A stretch of 64,000 bases of DNA from Diplosphaera chodatii (taxonomy: Eukaryota > Chlorophyta > Trebouxiophyceae > Prasiolales > Stichococcaceae): positions 372,001-436,000 of the forward strand of contig JAALGY010000023.1 in assembly GCA_032358165.1 (NCBI GenBank), written 5' to 3'. The translations under genes and the position numbers were made by a program. Positions 35,173 to 46,819 of the stretch are shown in pieces. How positions within the stretch are numbered: the first letter of the stretch is position 1; every line of letters begins with the position of its first letter. The notes under the pieces were generated by a model. The model ran no database searches and was not told the DNA's origin. It saw only the letters and a program-made list of their open reading frames with translations.

Positions 35173-36304
35173 CGTAGGCACTGGTTGGTTTGTGACCGTA
35201 TGCATTGATCTGCAGTGGCTGGATCAATGCCGCTAGGATGTATGCCATGCCAGCTATCAGCCAAGGGTCCTGTTGCATGCAGGAGCCAGGGAGCACGCAC
35301 TTGCGAAAGCCGCGCAGGCGGCTGACAATGGTCGCTCTGCCTGCTCTGTCTGCTGGCTGCCATCGGATCATGCTTGCAGTGGCCATGTTCAGATCACCGA
35401 AACGCAGCATGCAGAGAAACCCTGAATGCGGTAGATCGGCGGCAGCGCCGCCTCATGTGATGCCGGTAGTCCACGGTCACGTCGAAGGATGCTACTTTAG
35501 ACTTGATACTTACCCGAGAGAGGAGCGATGGTGTTCATGAGGCCAGCTCCTGAGCATGCACATGAATACACATCGCCAGCCGACGCTCAGGTGCAATGCC
35601 TACGTGATGAGGTATTCAACAGCTCACACGCTCCAACCAGGCAACCTCCAACCAGGCAAAGTGCAATGATACAATAATGTGACCTGTCTGTGCCTCAAGC
35701 TCCTGGTACTGTGCCTGTGACAGGGGGACTAATCACCCTTGAAGACATGTAGTTGCAAGATTGGGCCTGCCGCCGATTAATGCTGGCTACGCCTCATCAA
35801 CTCGGCACGTGCGCAATCTCACCTGGACAGTCTGAGAGCCGCAAAACGCGCTCATGAGCAGCAGGCTGGCCTTACCACGCATCGGCGTCACAGACAGCAA
35901 TGCGTCGCGTCGCGATTTGCATCACGGTCAGCCAGCAAAGCTCATCGTATCAAGCAAGCTGACTCGCGACCTTGCACTGCCTCGCGACCTGCTGGCACAC
36001 TCGATGCATAGCGGCTCCATCGTGCGTGCTGTGCCAAACCGACATGGAATTCTACAGCATTACATGGCCAGCGCAATGTCGCTGGCGCGCTGCCTCAGCA
36101 GCCAAATGTCAATGCTGGCCAACATACAAAAAAGTGTTGTCCGCCAGTGACAACACTATCGGGGTGACTGAGTGCAACAACCTGACTCAGTGTAGCCCAC
36201 ATTGACAGCCGGCTACATGGGCTGAGCCTGCTGCCGGCCCCGTGCCGGTGCAGCGCCTGTCAGCGGGTTGAACATAGCTTCACCCCTAGCTAATAGCTTC
36301 ACCC
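35173..36304. other. Spacer between the two exostosin genes
   Basis: About 1.1 kb holds the promoter of copy A (right of 35172) and the 3' flank of copy B (from about 35998). The central part (about 35420-35990) has no counterpart left of copy A that I could recognise. No extra gene or mobile-element end was found at the duplication junction near 35990. Confidence 0.5.
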
Positions 36305-39300
36305 CTAACTGCTGCCGCCTTCTGGCACAGCAGACTCCTCTGCTGGCGCAGCCACCACCCGTCTGCCGGCGCCGCCGCTGCCAGGCCCTGCCCTGACTGT
36401 GGCCGGCAGCTGCGACAGCGCCTCGCTGTAGGCGCCGCTGTGCACGTCGGCGATGCGCGAGTACAGCCATTGGAAGATGGTGGCCACTGCGTCGTCCTGC
36501 GATCAATGGCACACCCAATCAGTGTGCGCTGCCTGCCTGACTCATCGCCAGCCGCAACCTCGCAGTGCGGGCCACTGTGTCACCTGCCACAGCAGTTGCA
36601 ATCTGTCTACTACTGCAGCTTTTCAAGGCTCAAAGTTACTCAGAAAACAATGGTTGAAGGCACATTAAAAGACACAGTGCTGGTAGCGTGCCAATGCACC
36701 ATCAGACCATCATGTTGAGCACTCTGGCTCTGGCGTTGGAGTATTTGCAAGTGGTGGGCCGCAGGACCTGGTGAGGAGCCCATTGGCGGCAAGGCCCTCT
36801 GCGCACCTGCGTGTAGTTGCCGGCGAAGGGCACGGGCAGCAGTGAACCTGTGTCCGGCTGCTGGTGCCCTTCGTGTGCGAGGTTGCCAGCCTGCCGCTGT
36901 GCCAGGTCCTCGCGGATGAGCGGCAGCGCCCATACAAACCTGCGCATGTGCAGAACAGCAGAATTCGAGGGTTCACATCGTCTGCAGGTGCGCACAGAAG
37001 CACATCCTTGTCCTAGATGCATTTTGGCAGCACTCAGATCAGCGAACCACAGTCAGCCATGTTGTCAGTGGGCAGGGAGCCTGGACAGCCATCACATGCT
37101 GGAGCAGTCCATTGCTTCTGTTCCGGGATTCGCATCTGCATGTGGTGCCCTTCGGGTCACCGCACCTGTGCCAGATGCGACCAACTGCTTCCTGCATCTG
37201 CGTCAGCCGCGCCTCCGGCACCGCCAGCAGGATGTCTGCCGCCTGCGGTGCATCAGCACGAGGGTTGCCACCCTGCTGCTGGGCTGTGGAATCCAATACA
37301 GGGCCATACCGGTGCAGGGCCGTGCCGGTGCAGGGCCGTGCTGGTGCAGGGCCACACCGGCGTGAAGAGCCACCGATTTGCCAGTGACGGCCTGGCAGAC
37401 AGGTTGGCAGCGGCAAGGGGCAAGCGCGCCGAGCCCAAATCAGCATGCACGGCCTTGGCACGGCCTTCCTGTGTCCAAGCCTCAGCTGCAGCACTCCCGC
37501 ACAACATGAACCCTAGTGCTGGCCCCGCACCTTCTCAACGTCAGCCTCAGCGATGCGCAGTGCGAAGGCGGCATAGTCCACCACGTTTGAGAACTTTTCC
37601 TCCACGCGGTCCTGGATGATGACCGGGATGCAGCCGTGCAGCACTGCGTCCTCCGCCCGCCGCGCCCACCCGTCGCCTGCAAACACAGCCAGACGCCGCT
37701 GAGTCCAGCCCCTCTGCAGCAGCTGTGCCGCGTGCATGCAGCCGGCTGCACTGCGTGGTGGGCAACACAGTCCAGGGGCGCTGGCTGCGGCATGCTGCGC
37801 GTGTGCTGCAAATCTGCAGATCGCATGCAGTTGTCAGCAGAGCACCAGACTCCCGACCCAGAGCAGTTGGCCACAAGACTCAAACGTGCCGGCACCAGCA
37901 AGCACATGCACACATCACAATTCGCGTACACGGTAGATGGCCTGTTCCGCATGGCTGCCGACATCCCACGAACAGTTGCAGATCTCCACTGCCAGCAGAC
38001 CCACATGCGCATGCACACTTCGGTCACTGAAGAGCCATCCGTGCCTGGAAGCACGAAGCAGAAGACGCTGGACGCCAGCAGGTCCGTGTACGACTGCTCC
38101 GCGTCCTCGTTGTGGTTGTCCACCCTGATGGCGTGCTCCTCCCGCCACCCGCCCGCGTCCGCCGCCGCCTTCAGCCGCTGCCTGATGCCGCGGCTGAACT
38201 GCGGCGCCCTGCTCGCATACACAGCGGAGATAGTTAGAGAGCCACAGCTGAGTGGAGACAGTGTCTGATGGTTTGTGAGGCTGTAGCTTGCTGCCGACGG
38301 TGCAACACATTGCTCTGCTCCAGAATTGGTACGAAGCTGCGGCAGCTGCTGCCTTCGCACACTGACCACACTCCAACACCGATGCTTGTGGGGATATCAG
38401 CTGGCACCTGTGGTTGCCTGTCTCGCCGCGGAAGAAGGCGAACGTGGTGCGCTGCACGGGCGGGCGGCCCTGTAGCGGGCTGGCTGCAAACTCCTTTGCA
38501 CTGTGGATGGTCGGCAGCAGCAGGTCCTGCGCACACGAGGCAGAGCCTGCGCTGATGTGAGGTGCTGCAGCTGCGAAATCAGCACCAAACCATGATCAAG
38601 CAGTCAATCGGCAATCGGCCAAGGTCATGGGCCCTATGGCATATGTGCGGGCCTTGCTTGCACTTTGGCAGTCGGCAAAGCTGTCAGTGTGCTCAGCCCA
38701 GGGTCAAGCTTGGCGACGCCGCAAGTGGGTGGCCGCATCTCATAGGGGACCCAGTCTTGGCGAAGGATGCAGAGCGCAGCTTGCCTGACCTCCGCATCGA
38801 GTCGCGCACCTTGCTGGGGTCGTAGCACGGGTGCTTCTCGGGGGTGCTGTATACCTTGCGCCAGTCGTCGCCAGTCCTCTCATCGATGTGGAACTTGCTG
38901 TAATCATCCGAGTCGTACCTGCACGACGGTGTCACCAAGCCACATCATGAAGCATCCTGCTGCATGGTTCTGAGAGCATTGCCCTCTTAGCAACTACATC
39001 GTGCAGCCAGCCGCAACACAGCAGGAGCCCTACTCGCCCATGGCCACGGTGGCGCCGTGGTCGCAAGCCACCACTTGACAGTCGTGAAGGCTTGAGGGCT
39101 GTTGTCAAGTCCACAGGGTGGCAACTGACATGATGTGTGGCACCCACCCTGTGCTGCTGCTGTGGTTTTGGTCCAGGCGGCCCCAGTGGCTGAAGATGAT
39201 GCCCGGCCATATAGCATTGGGAATCCAGCACCCCGCTGCAACCACAGCACACCGTGTTACACTCCAGACACTTTGCAACTGGAACTAGCACCATGCTGCA

Positions 39301-42300
39301 ATGACAGCATGCACTCCATGTCACACCTTTAAACATTCTGCCAGTGGACGGATCATCAGGCAGTGTGTACATGTGTAGACCTGCCTGACATGCTAATGCA
39401 CAGATGCACAGCCAGTATCAAGTACAGCAGACAGGCAGTCTCTTGATTTGCTGCAGCACGAAACGGGGGCTGGGCTCGCCCTGTGCAGGGAACTGGAGTG
39501 CCGCACCCTCGTCGTTGACGTTGGTCCAGATGTGGTCGCGGCCGCCGCGGCGCGACCAGTACCGGGGGTGCGTCTCCTCGATCCACTGCTGCGCCTTTTG
39601 CAGCAGGTGCGCGGCGTGCATCACCCGTGGCCCTGCACCCAGCCACAATGTTGGATGTGAAGCTTGCAAAATCCCTTCATCGGGTCCGAGATGGCTGTAA
39701 ACAGGAGCCAGCCTGGCGCATTGGCCTGCCGGCTGCCGGAGAAAGCAAGGGGCGTACATGTACACACTGATGCGGCTGCGATAACCCACGACGTACCCCA
39801 GGGGCCGTGGTACCATGGCGCGTCAGCCCAGCCGTACACGGGCCAGACAAAGACGTTGACGTACACCGGGCAGTAGAAGAAGTCCGCCTCCTCCGCATCC
39901 AGCGTCCGGTGCCTGCTCTGTGGCGCCAGGCACAACACCAGGCTCAGCTTTCGTTGATTGACCTGGTCTCCCTGATCGCTGCTGTTAGGTGCGAGTGCAG
40001 CATGCATGCTTCCAGCTCGTGTTGAAGCAGCCTGGCCTTGCGATGAAGCGCCGGAACCAGGCAGCAGAAGGGCAGTCAGGCTGACAACATCAGATGTTGC
40101 GGTCGTGCCGATGACAAGAAACTGCGGGATGCCCGCACCTGCAGCATCATCTCGTGCACCGCAGTCTCCACCAGATACAGCGACTTCATCACGCGCGAGG
40201 CGTTCGACTCGTTGAACGCCCGCCAGAAGCCGAAGTGGCTGGCATCATTATGGTACTGCAGGGGAAAGCAGGCCTTGCGAGTTTGTGAGCCGTCACCACG
40301 TCTGGCAAAACCGAGCAGCTCAGCAGCATATCACCCCCTGGTGCCGACTCTGAAAACCCGGTGCCCACCTGCACCAGGTGGTGACAGGAGCCACCCAGCA
40401 TTGCACCTGGAGCAGGCGGCTGTTGAACTCTGCAGGCAGGTCGTAGACGTAGATCAGCGGCCGCAGCCGCTGCGCGGGCGGCGGGTCTGCGGCGGCTGGC
40501 GTCACCACATGCTGCGCGATGTGCGGGCGTGCCACCTCCAGCCCTGTGGCAGCAAGGAAGTCCTCTCATAAGTGGCCTTGCTTCAGATCTGTGCCACGTG
40601 CAGCGGGGCAGATGCAGCGCTGTAGCAACTCGGAGCAACAGTGCATGAAAGGGGTGCAGCAAGAGGCATGTGCATGGGGCTGCACATGCAAAAGGGGGAC
40701 AGAGCATGGCCTGCGGTGCACAGTACTGCGACCGTCACTATCAAGTGCTTGCAACCAACCTCACAGAGTGAAACCCTCCACCTGGGGTGTCGGGGGCATC
40801 AGGCCGCCTCTGCGCACAGTCGTGGCCGTACCAGCCGGCATGGCAGGCGCAGAAGCCGCGGTTGCACTCCCCCCGCCCATTGCACTGCAGTACACCGACC
40901 ACTGTAGCGTCCCTCATGACTGACCCAGCGCAAAGAGCATTACAGATCTGAGCACACCCCCGAACGTCAGTAGCAATCAATGTGTCAATGTGTCTCCGCT
41001 CTTGCGAATCGAGTGGGCTCACCTGATTGGCGCAAGTCATCTCATAGCGCACATCGCACGCCGCGCCCCCCACGCCGTCCAGCATGCACGGGGTGCTGCA
41101 GATTCAGGACGATAACAGGGTTGCATCCTCCCAGCACAAACCAAATCTGCAGTGGCAACTTACGCGGGTTGAATGCCGGTCACCAGCTTGTGACACTGGC
41201 GTGACGGGCTGCAGCGCTGACCTGATGGCGGGCTTCTCGGCTTCGCACCAGCCCTCGGGCCCCCAGATCTCCTCATTCGGTGTGCCGTCCCCCGCCCATG
41301 TGACCTTGTTGCCGTTCTCATCCTGCGGTGCACCACGGCAGCACCTGTCAGTCGACAAGCCCAAGAGAAGGTGACCACCGCCAGGCAGTAAAGCATCTTT
41401 GCCCACAAGCCCATCATCACCATCAATAGATGCTCTGCCGTTGCATGGTGTCAGCAGCAGCAGAAAGCAGCAACAGCAGCAGCACATGGACTGTTCGCAG
41501 TGTACGTGATGGACGGTGCAGGCATGGCAACACTCACAAATCGGGGTCGGAGGTACAGCACCATGGGCCGGCCCTCTCTGATTGGCGGCGTGCCTGCAGC
41601 AGTGCAAGGATGGCCGATGAAGCAGAGCACATGCCAGCCCAGCCCAGCAACCAGCTTGTTGCTCAGGTCACAGCAGGCATGGCCACGGCTGCTATGCAAC
41701 TGTAGAATACCATCACCTGCATCTGACAGCGGGCAGCAGGGTTGACTGATCATGCACCTGGTGCTGCGTCCAGGGGCGCATTGATGCGACCATACGTGCC
41801 GTTGCAGTAGCATGCCGCGACCTCATCATCACACACGCCTGCGTCGGAGTGCTGGGAAGATAGAGAATTTTTGTGTTGTTGAATCAGTTCAATCCCCGTG
41901 AAGAATGTGGGCTGTGCATCCGGAAAAGTGTTTCAACGCACCTGGGCAACGGGAGGCGGTCCACCCTGGAGCGCTGAGAGGGAAGGAGCCATTCTCCGGC
42001 GGGTCAGTCCACAGGACCTTGTTCCTGAACGCATGCAACAGACTTTCGGGCTGTTGACATGTGCACGCACGAACATCATGAAGCACGGGCACCGACTGCT
42101 GCATGTGTCAACAGAGTGCATGCTTGCATGTGGTGGACTGCGCGACGATGCGCACACTCGGTTGCAGGGTCGCCAGAAGCGCTTCTCGCACCCGTCGCCC
42201 TCCCACCCTGCAGTGGGTGTCTTGCCCTTACGGACTGTAGCAACGAGCGATTGGTGCACAGATCAGCTTTGTAGAAAATCCATGCAATGGCGCACTGGCA

Positions 42301-43182
42301 TAAAAGCCAGCACCTGCATCTCAGAATGCATGGCCTCACCTGCTGGGCACAAGCAGTGCCCAAAGTCTGCCTGGCAAACGCCAACCCCATTGCAGTTGTT
42401 GGGGCACCTTTTCTCTCCCCGTGGCGGCGCCTGCAAACATGTACACAGCTGGCTGAGTGTGAGCACGCTGCCTGTTGCGCTCAGACCACCAGCTTCCAGC
42501 TTCCATAGCCTAGTACAGTTGAGATCGCTCTCCAAACTCAAACTCCACTCATGTGACCCACTTGCAGTGACAGACCCACTCAAAAGCTCACCTTGGCAGG
42601 AACCGGCTTCTGGAGGAAGTACTGTCCACACCAGTCACCCACTGTTCCCATGCATCGCTCTGCAATCTCGGGGGGCAGCACGAGCTTCTTCTTATGTTTC
42701 TGTTCGTGGTGCTGCCCGACAGCTGGTTTGCTGCTGTGCTGCGCCGCTGCTGCCTGATGCTTCGCCAGGGCTTCAGCTATGGGTGTCAGCACTGCTGGGT
42801 CTGCACCTGTTGCCGCCCCTTCTGTTGCGACCCACCTCTCCAGCGCCTTGAGCGCGGCCTGCAAGATGAGTGAACTTTGTGACCGGCCAGTCACCGACCA
42901 ATACAGCAGATGGGTGAAGTCACATCAGCCGCAGAACGCTCACATAACAGCCTGCCAGCGGTCAGCATGTCCAGCAAATGCATTGTGACACAGATGATCA
43001 CGCAGCCTCCTCCCGACAGCCTGCAAGATCTTTGATTGCGCTTCACGTACCTGTGGCTGACTGGGAGCAGTGCGCTGGCCTGCGAGGTAGACGGCATAGA
43101 GTGCGCCAACGGCCACGATACCAATGGTAAGCGCACCACACCGGCGACTGCGCAGACGTGCAGCGCGTCTCATGTTTCTCAT
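36305..43182 (-). CDS. Exostosin-like glycosyltransferase (GT47) with cysteine-rich luminal stem, copy B
   Basis: Tandem paralogue of copy A with the same exon plan. The start ATG (complement of 43180-43182) precedes CGALTIGIVAVGALYAVYLA, the signal anchor. The stem exon (about 42596-42860) lacks most of the Arg/Lys run seen in copy A. Cys-rich exons include CPNNCNGVGVCQADFGHCLC (about 42345-42405) and CNGRGECNRGFCACHAGWYG (about 40835-40895). The catalytic half carries LRPLIYVYDLPAEFN (about 40425-40470), FWRAFNESN (about 40200-40230), DAEEADFFYCPVYVNVFVWP (about 39845-39900), RGGRDHIWTNVNDEGA (about 39500-39550), GSDDYSKFHIDER-type (about 38800-38910; here DSDDY), TTFAFFRGETGNHRCQ (about 38400-38455), SYTDLLASSVFCFVLPG (about 38045-38100), WARRAEDAVLHGCIPVIIQD (about 37605-37665), QEAVGRIWHRC (about 37165-37200) and ATIFQWLYSRIADVHSGAYS (about 36430-36487). 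The stop is at 36305. All blocks stay open, so this copy looks functional. Its C-terminus is two residues shorter than copy A. Confidence 0.87.
37300..37362. repeat. 16-base minisatellite in an exostosin copy B intron
   Basis: The unit CGTGCCGGTGCAGGGC occurs about three to four times with small changes (CATACCGG, CGTGCCGG, CGTGCTGG, CACACCGG). It lies in the intron between the exon with QEAVGRIWHRC and the exon with VEEKFSNVVDYAAFALR. I did not see it in the matching intron of copy A. Confidence 0.75.
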
Positions 43183-43991
43183 GACGCTATCTTGTCATCT
43201 GCACTGATCGATTGCATGCACGCATGCACGGATCTACAGCACCTGGGACCAAATGGCGCACAAGCATGCATGCATGCATCCATCCAGCAAGGGTCACGTG
43301 TGCATACAAGATCGAGCGAACGAGCACCTGCGGAGACTGCGCACGGGGCTGGCGATGGCTGCTCTGCCTGCCCTGTCTGGCCGCCAGCGGACCATGTTGA
43401 ACTGCTTGCACAGACCGTGCAGAGGTTGCCGCTAGGCCGCATAGGAAAGGAGCTTGGAGGCTACACAGCGATAGTACAGAGTACGAGAGCTGTTAGTCCC
43501 TCCTGTGGTGTCCACTCTCGATCCCTCTGCTGTGTGCCGCTCCTCTGCACGTGCACACTCACGAACGCTTCAGAGATGGTGTCCAGTTCCTGGCAGTGGC
43601 ACAACGACGTATGTTGCCATCCAATGCCCCACGTAACACTCTCATGTCAACTGATAATCACTTCATATCATCTGGTCAACGTGCTATATGCGACACAATG
43701 CAGGGTGGCATTCTGTGGATCTGTGCCTTGCAAGCTCCAGGCTGTACGGTTGTACCATAATCTTGCAGCCTAATCAGACTAGGTCCCCGTTCGCTGTTGT
43801 ATGCGCGGAATCACGGTGAGCGCGGGCACCTGGACTAGGCGCTGCGTGCTAGGCGCTTGTACGCATATGTCAATGACATTCGCTCAAACTGATGGACCTG
43901 CAGCTGACAATGTCACATACTGAATAACGCGCCCCTCACCAGCGACATTGGTCAAGAAAACATCCTGCCATCGAACATCCGCCTGATAGGC
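43183..43991. other. Divergent intergenic region between exostosin copy B and the RIIa/EF-hand gene
   Basis: About 800 bases separate the two start codons. A short GCAT alternation lies at about 43263-43280 (CATGCATGCATGCATCC). A plus-strand frame runs through most of it from 43036, but it overlaps exon 1 of copy B and has no domain, so it is taken as a shadow. Confidence 0.45.
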
Positions 43992-46150
43992 ATGCATGTG
44001 CTCACATCTCATGGGATCAGCACCATCACTGTACCAGATGAGCTGCCTGGGCTCCTGCGCGACTTCACAAAGGACGTCATCCGAGCGCAGGTGGGCTGAT
44101 GTCAACTCGAGCAACCTTGTGTACAGCCTTCGCGCATGTTTGTCCTCCAAACGTCTGCCAATCATAGTTCCATGGTAAGTCGCAATGTTTGCTGATCCAG
44201 CCCAAGGACCTGATGCACTACGCGGCAGTGTACTTCTCAGCACTGGCAGGCATCAGCATTGCCGCTCTTGATGAACCAGCAGCAGCGTCGGCCGATCAGC
44301 CAGCTCATCCCAGCAGCGATCTCAAAGCAGCAAAATCCAGACGTCCTAGCAGTGTGGCGCACGATCTGCTGCCGGCACGGCTGCAGCTGGATGATGCCAA
44401 CACCGCAGCAACTGCAGACTTCCAGCAAGATGAGGGCGTGAATGTCCAGCGGCACAGCCATGCAGATGTTGTTGGACGTGCTGCAAGATCTGATCACTCA
44501 GAAGATGCTGCAGTGTCGGACGTGACATCTTCAGCGGCATGGGGTGTCAGCAGCGGTGGTGAGGTGGTGGCCAGCCTGACGCCGCCCTCGCAGCTGTGTG
44601 CCAGCAGGCGCACCTCGGACCGCCAGCTGCCTGCGGCCCGCAGATCAGCAGCAGAGGAGCCGGCGGTCCAAACTCCAGCTGACGATGTGGCCACGAGCTC
44701 AGTGCAGCAGACAGAGGCGATCCTTGCAGCACAGGAGGTTGACGGTGCATCAGCTGCACCCCTGGCGCCTGCGGAGCCGGATCATGAAGTGCATGACCTC
44801 ACAGCCAGCTGTGCTCACTCGGTCATCAACGAGGAAGATGCAGCCCTCGTTGAGCTGGCTGAACGTGAGGCAGATACTGTGACACCTCCTGGCGAGACGG
44901 TGCTGATGTCCAGCTGACGGTGCACATAAGGGATTGAGACCACATCATGCCGTCAGTGTTGCTTGCCTGCCAGGGCTGTTCAAGGAGGCTGACGCTAACA
45001 ACAGCGGCGGCCTCGACCGCAAGGAGTTCAGGAATGTGATGCGCAGCATGGAGCTGGGCCTGTCCACAGCGTGAGTTTATGACAGTGTCCTCAGCTGCCT
45101 GGAAAGTGTTGTCCATAGCTCCATACCCCAAAGTCCCCAAGGATGCGATCTCAACAGCAGTGGGTGGACACTTTGGTTAACAGGCAAGCTGGACCGCAGG
45201 CACTGCAACACCTGCGGTCTGCATCGCATTGACAGGCATGCGCTGCAATGAAAACAGGCAGGTGCGGGCACTGATGGCGGAGGCGGATGAGAACGAGGAT
45301 GGGTGCGTGGACTGGCGCGAGTTCCTGCCCGCCTTCCTCCCCCTGCTGCGCTCGGCACAGGTGGTGCTCCCCAGGAGGCCATGAGCCCAGGGCAGATGGC
45401 GTCAAACCTGCAGACAGCCAGACACACCCATGCTCGGCAGAGCTGTGCAAGTGGATGCAGCCCACAGCCAGGTTCAGGCTGCAATCTGGTTGCCCAACGA
45501 TGGATATGCAGGCGGCGCAGCAGGTGGCGGCAGAGCAGGAGGAGAATGTGAGGAGCCGTGCAATGGCGATGCTGCAGGCGGACATGCCACAGGAGGCGCT
45601 GGAGGCGCTGCTACTCGACATCTTCCGGGGCGCCGACACAGATGGCTCTGGCTCCCTCAGCCGCAAGGTGCACACGCTGCAATGTGCCGGTGCACCACTC
45701 AGATGTAAGTTCTGCGATACAGCACCGTCGTGTGCGTCTTGCCGCCAGGCAGTCTGCAAGTCAATCAGAAGGCTATGCATGGCGTGGTTGCTGGCACCAG
45801 ACAGCTGGCTGTTCACGTGGCTCGCAGGAGTTCAAGGCGTGCCTGAGCTCGGACGTGGCCGCGGGGCTGAAGCTGTCACGGCAGGACATCAACACGCTGC
45901 TGACGGAAGTGGACGCTGATGGCAATGGCCTGGTGGACTACGAGGTGAGGTCTTCGTATGAGCTAGCTCTGCAGCAAACAGATGTGAGTCAAGTACACAC
46001 TCCAGATGTGCAGCATTGAATGCGCTGTGATCTCGTTTCCATCGTGATGTGCAGGAGTTCATTCCAGTTGCGTTCAACATCCTGGTGGAGCGCCTGAAGG
46101 CCTCGCTGCTGGCAGAAGAGGCAGGGACAAAGCATGCGGATACATCTTGA
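43992..46150 (+). CDS. RSP7: RIIa-domain protein with four EF-hands, radial spoke protein 7-like
   Basis: ATG 43992 starts an exon with ITVPDELPGLLRDFTKDVIR, joined after an intron to PKDLMHYAAVYFSAL (from 44201). Together these form an RIIa (PKA regulatory subunit type dimerisation/docking) helix pair. A long disordered stretch, rich in Ala, Ser and acidic residues, fills about 44250-44890. Four complete EF-hand loops follow: DANNSGGLDRKE (about 44990-45030), DENEDGCVDWRE (about 45285-45325), DTDGSGSLSRKE (about 45635-45835, split by an intron) and DADGNGLVDYEE (about 45910-46055, split). The last exon ends KHADTS with TGA at 46148-46150. RIIa plus EF-hands is the architecture of Chlamydomonas radial spoke protein 7, a stalk component of motile cilia. 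The RIIa helix would bind an amphipathic helix of an AKAP-like spoke protein. If orthologous, the alga makes or once made motile flagella. Other RIIa/EF-hand proteins cannot be excluded. Confidence 0.78.
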
Positions 46151-46819
46151 TGAGACGGAACCACAGCAGGTGTGGCGCAGGGTATTCTTGCCGTGAGGAG
46201 GGCAGGGTATGACCGTATGAGGCTTGGTGCCTGGATTCCGAATTAACTCACATGAGGCGTGCTGATGCGCAAATGAACTGCTTACCAGCCAGACAATCCC
46301 TCTCGACTACCTCGAGCATGCTCCCTGTAACCCAGCGATCATGTTATATCTCGACCCATTCGGATGCAATGAACGTGCAACACTGACAAAATGTTCAGAC
46401 ATACCGTATCGCAACCACGAAAACACATGTAATGTGGGACACGTCTCGAATCTTGCTGGTTCTGCACATCTGAGCATCCGTCGCGCCAACACAGTATCAG
46501 CGCAAGCCGCGCATCCAGGTCAGTTGCCACCTTGCAGACATAGGCGTGTGCCTAGTATGACCTGCTGGACCCCGCAAACAGCCTTATAGTGCCCTGGTAT
46601 TATTGCGCAGCCATGCCGCATGCTGCATCTTGCCCCGCGCTGCAGCGCACTGCAGTCCCGCATGCCGCCAGCCTGGACACCCTGCCACATCAGCCGCCAG
46701 TCGCTGGCGGCGGGACCGGCGTGGCTGCCAGGTTGCCGGCACCCTTGCCGGCTGTGGGTGCTTCGCTAGGGCCAGTGGCTCCCTCAGCTGCAGACAGCCA
46801 TCGAGACGTGTATGCGCTT
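46151..46819. other. Intergenic region with no supported gene
   Basis: Short frames on both strands overlap here without recognisable domains. A minus-strand frame reading GVCDAHIQQVLNDVADVIAH (about 46855-46915) looks helix-like and could be a 3' exon of the next gene, but this is not established. Confidence 0.35.

Larger units (their letters stand above)
28090..35400. repeat. Tandem duplication, left unit (exostosin copy A)
   Basis: This block matches 35998 to about 43440 in the same orientation, at an offset near 7.9-8.0 kb. Identity is very high in exons and patchy in introns. It covers one whole exostosin-like gene plus its 3' flank. The right limit is approximate: resemblance fades upstream of the start codon, the last clear match being the stretch coding QSRQSDH versus ARQGRQSSH (about 35340 and 43380). 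Confidence 0.75.
35998..43440. repeat. Tandem duplication, right unit (exostosin copy B)
   Basis: Direct repeat partner of 28090-35400. The junction begins ACTCGATGCATAGCGGC versus ACTCGATGCATAGCTGC in the left unit. Exon order and stop position context are the same. Several introns differ in length and carry unique insertions, for example the 16-base repeats near 37300. Confidence 0.75.

Noticed and set aside
35400..36000. Possible mobile element at the exostosin duplication junction
   Set aside because: No terminal inverted repeats, target-site duplications or transposase or reverse transcriptase fragments were seen; unequal crossing-over is enough to explain the tandem copy.
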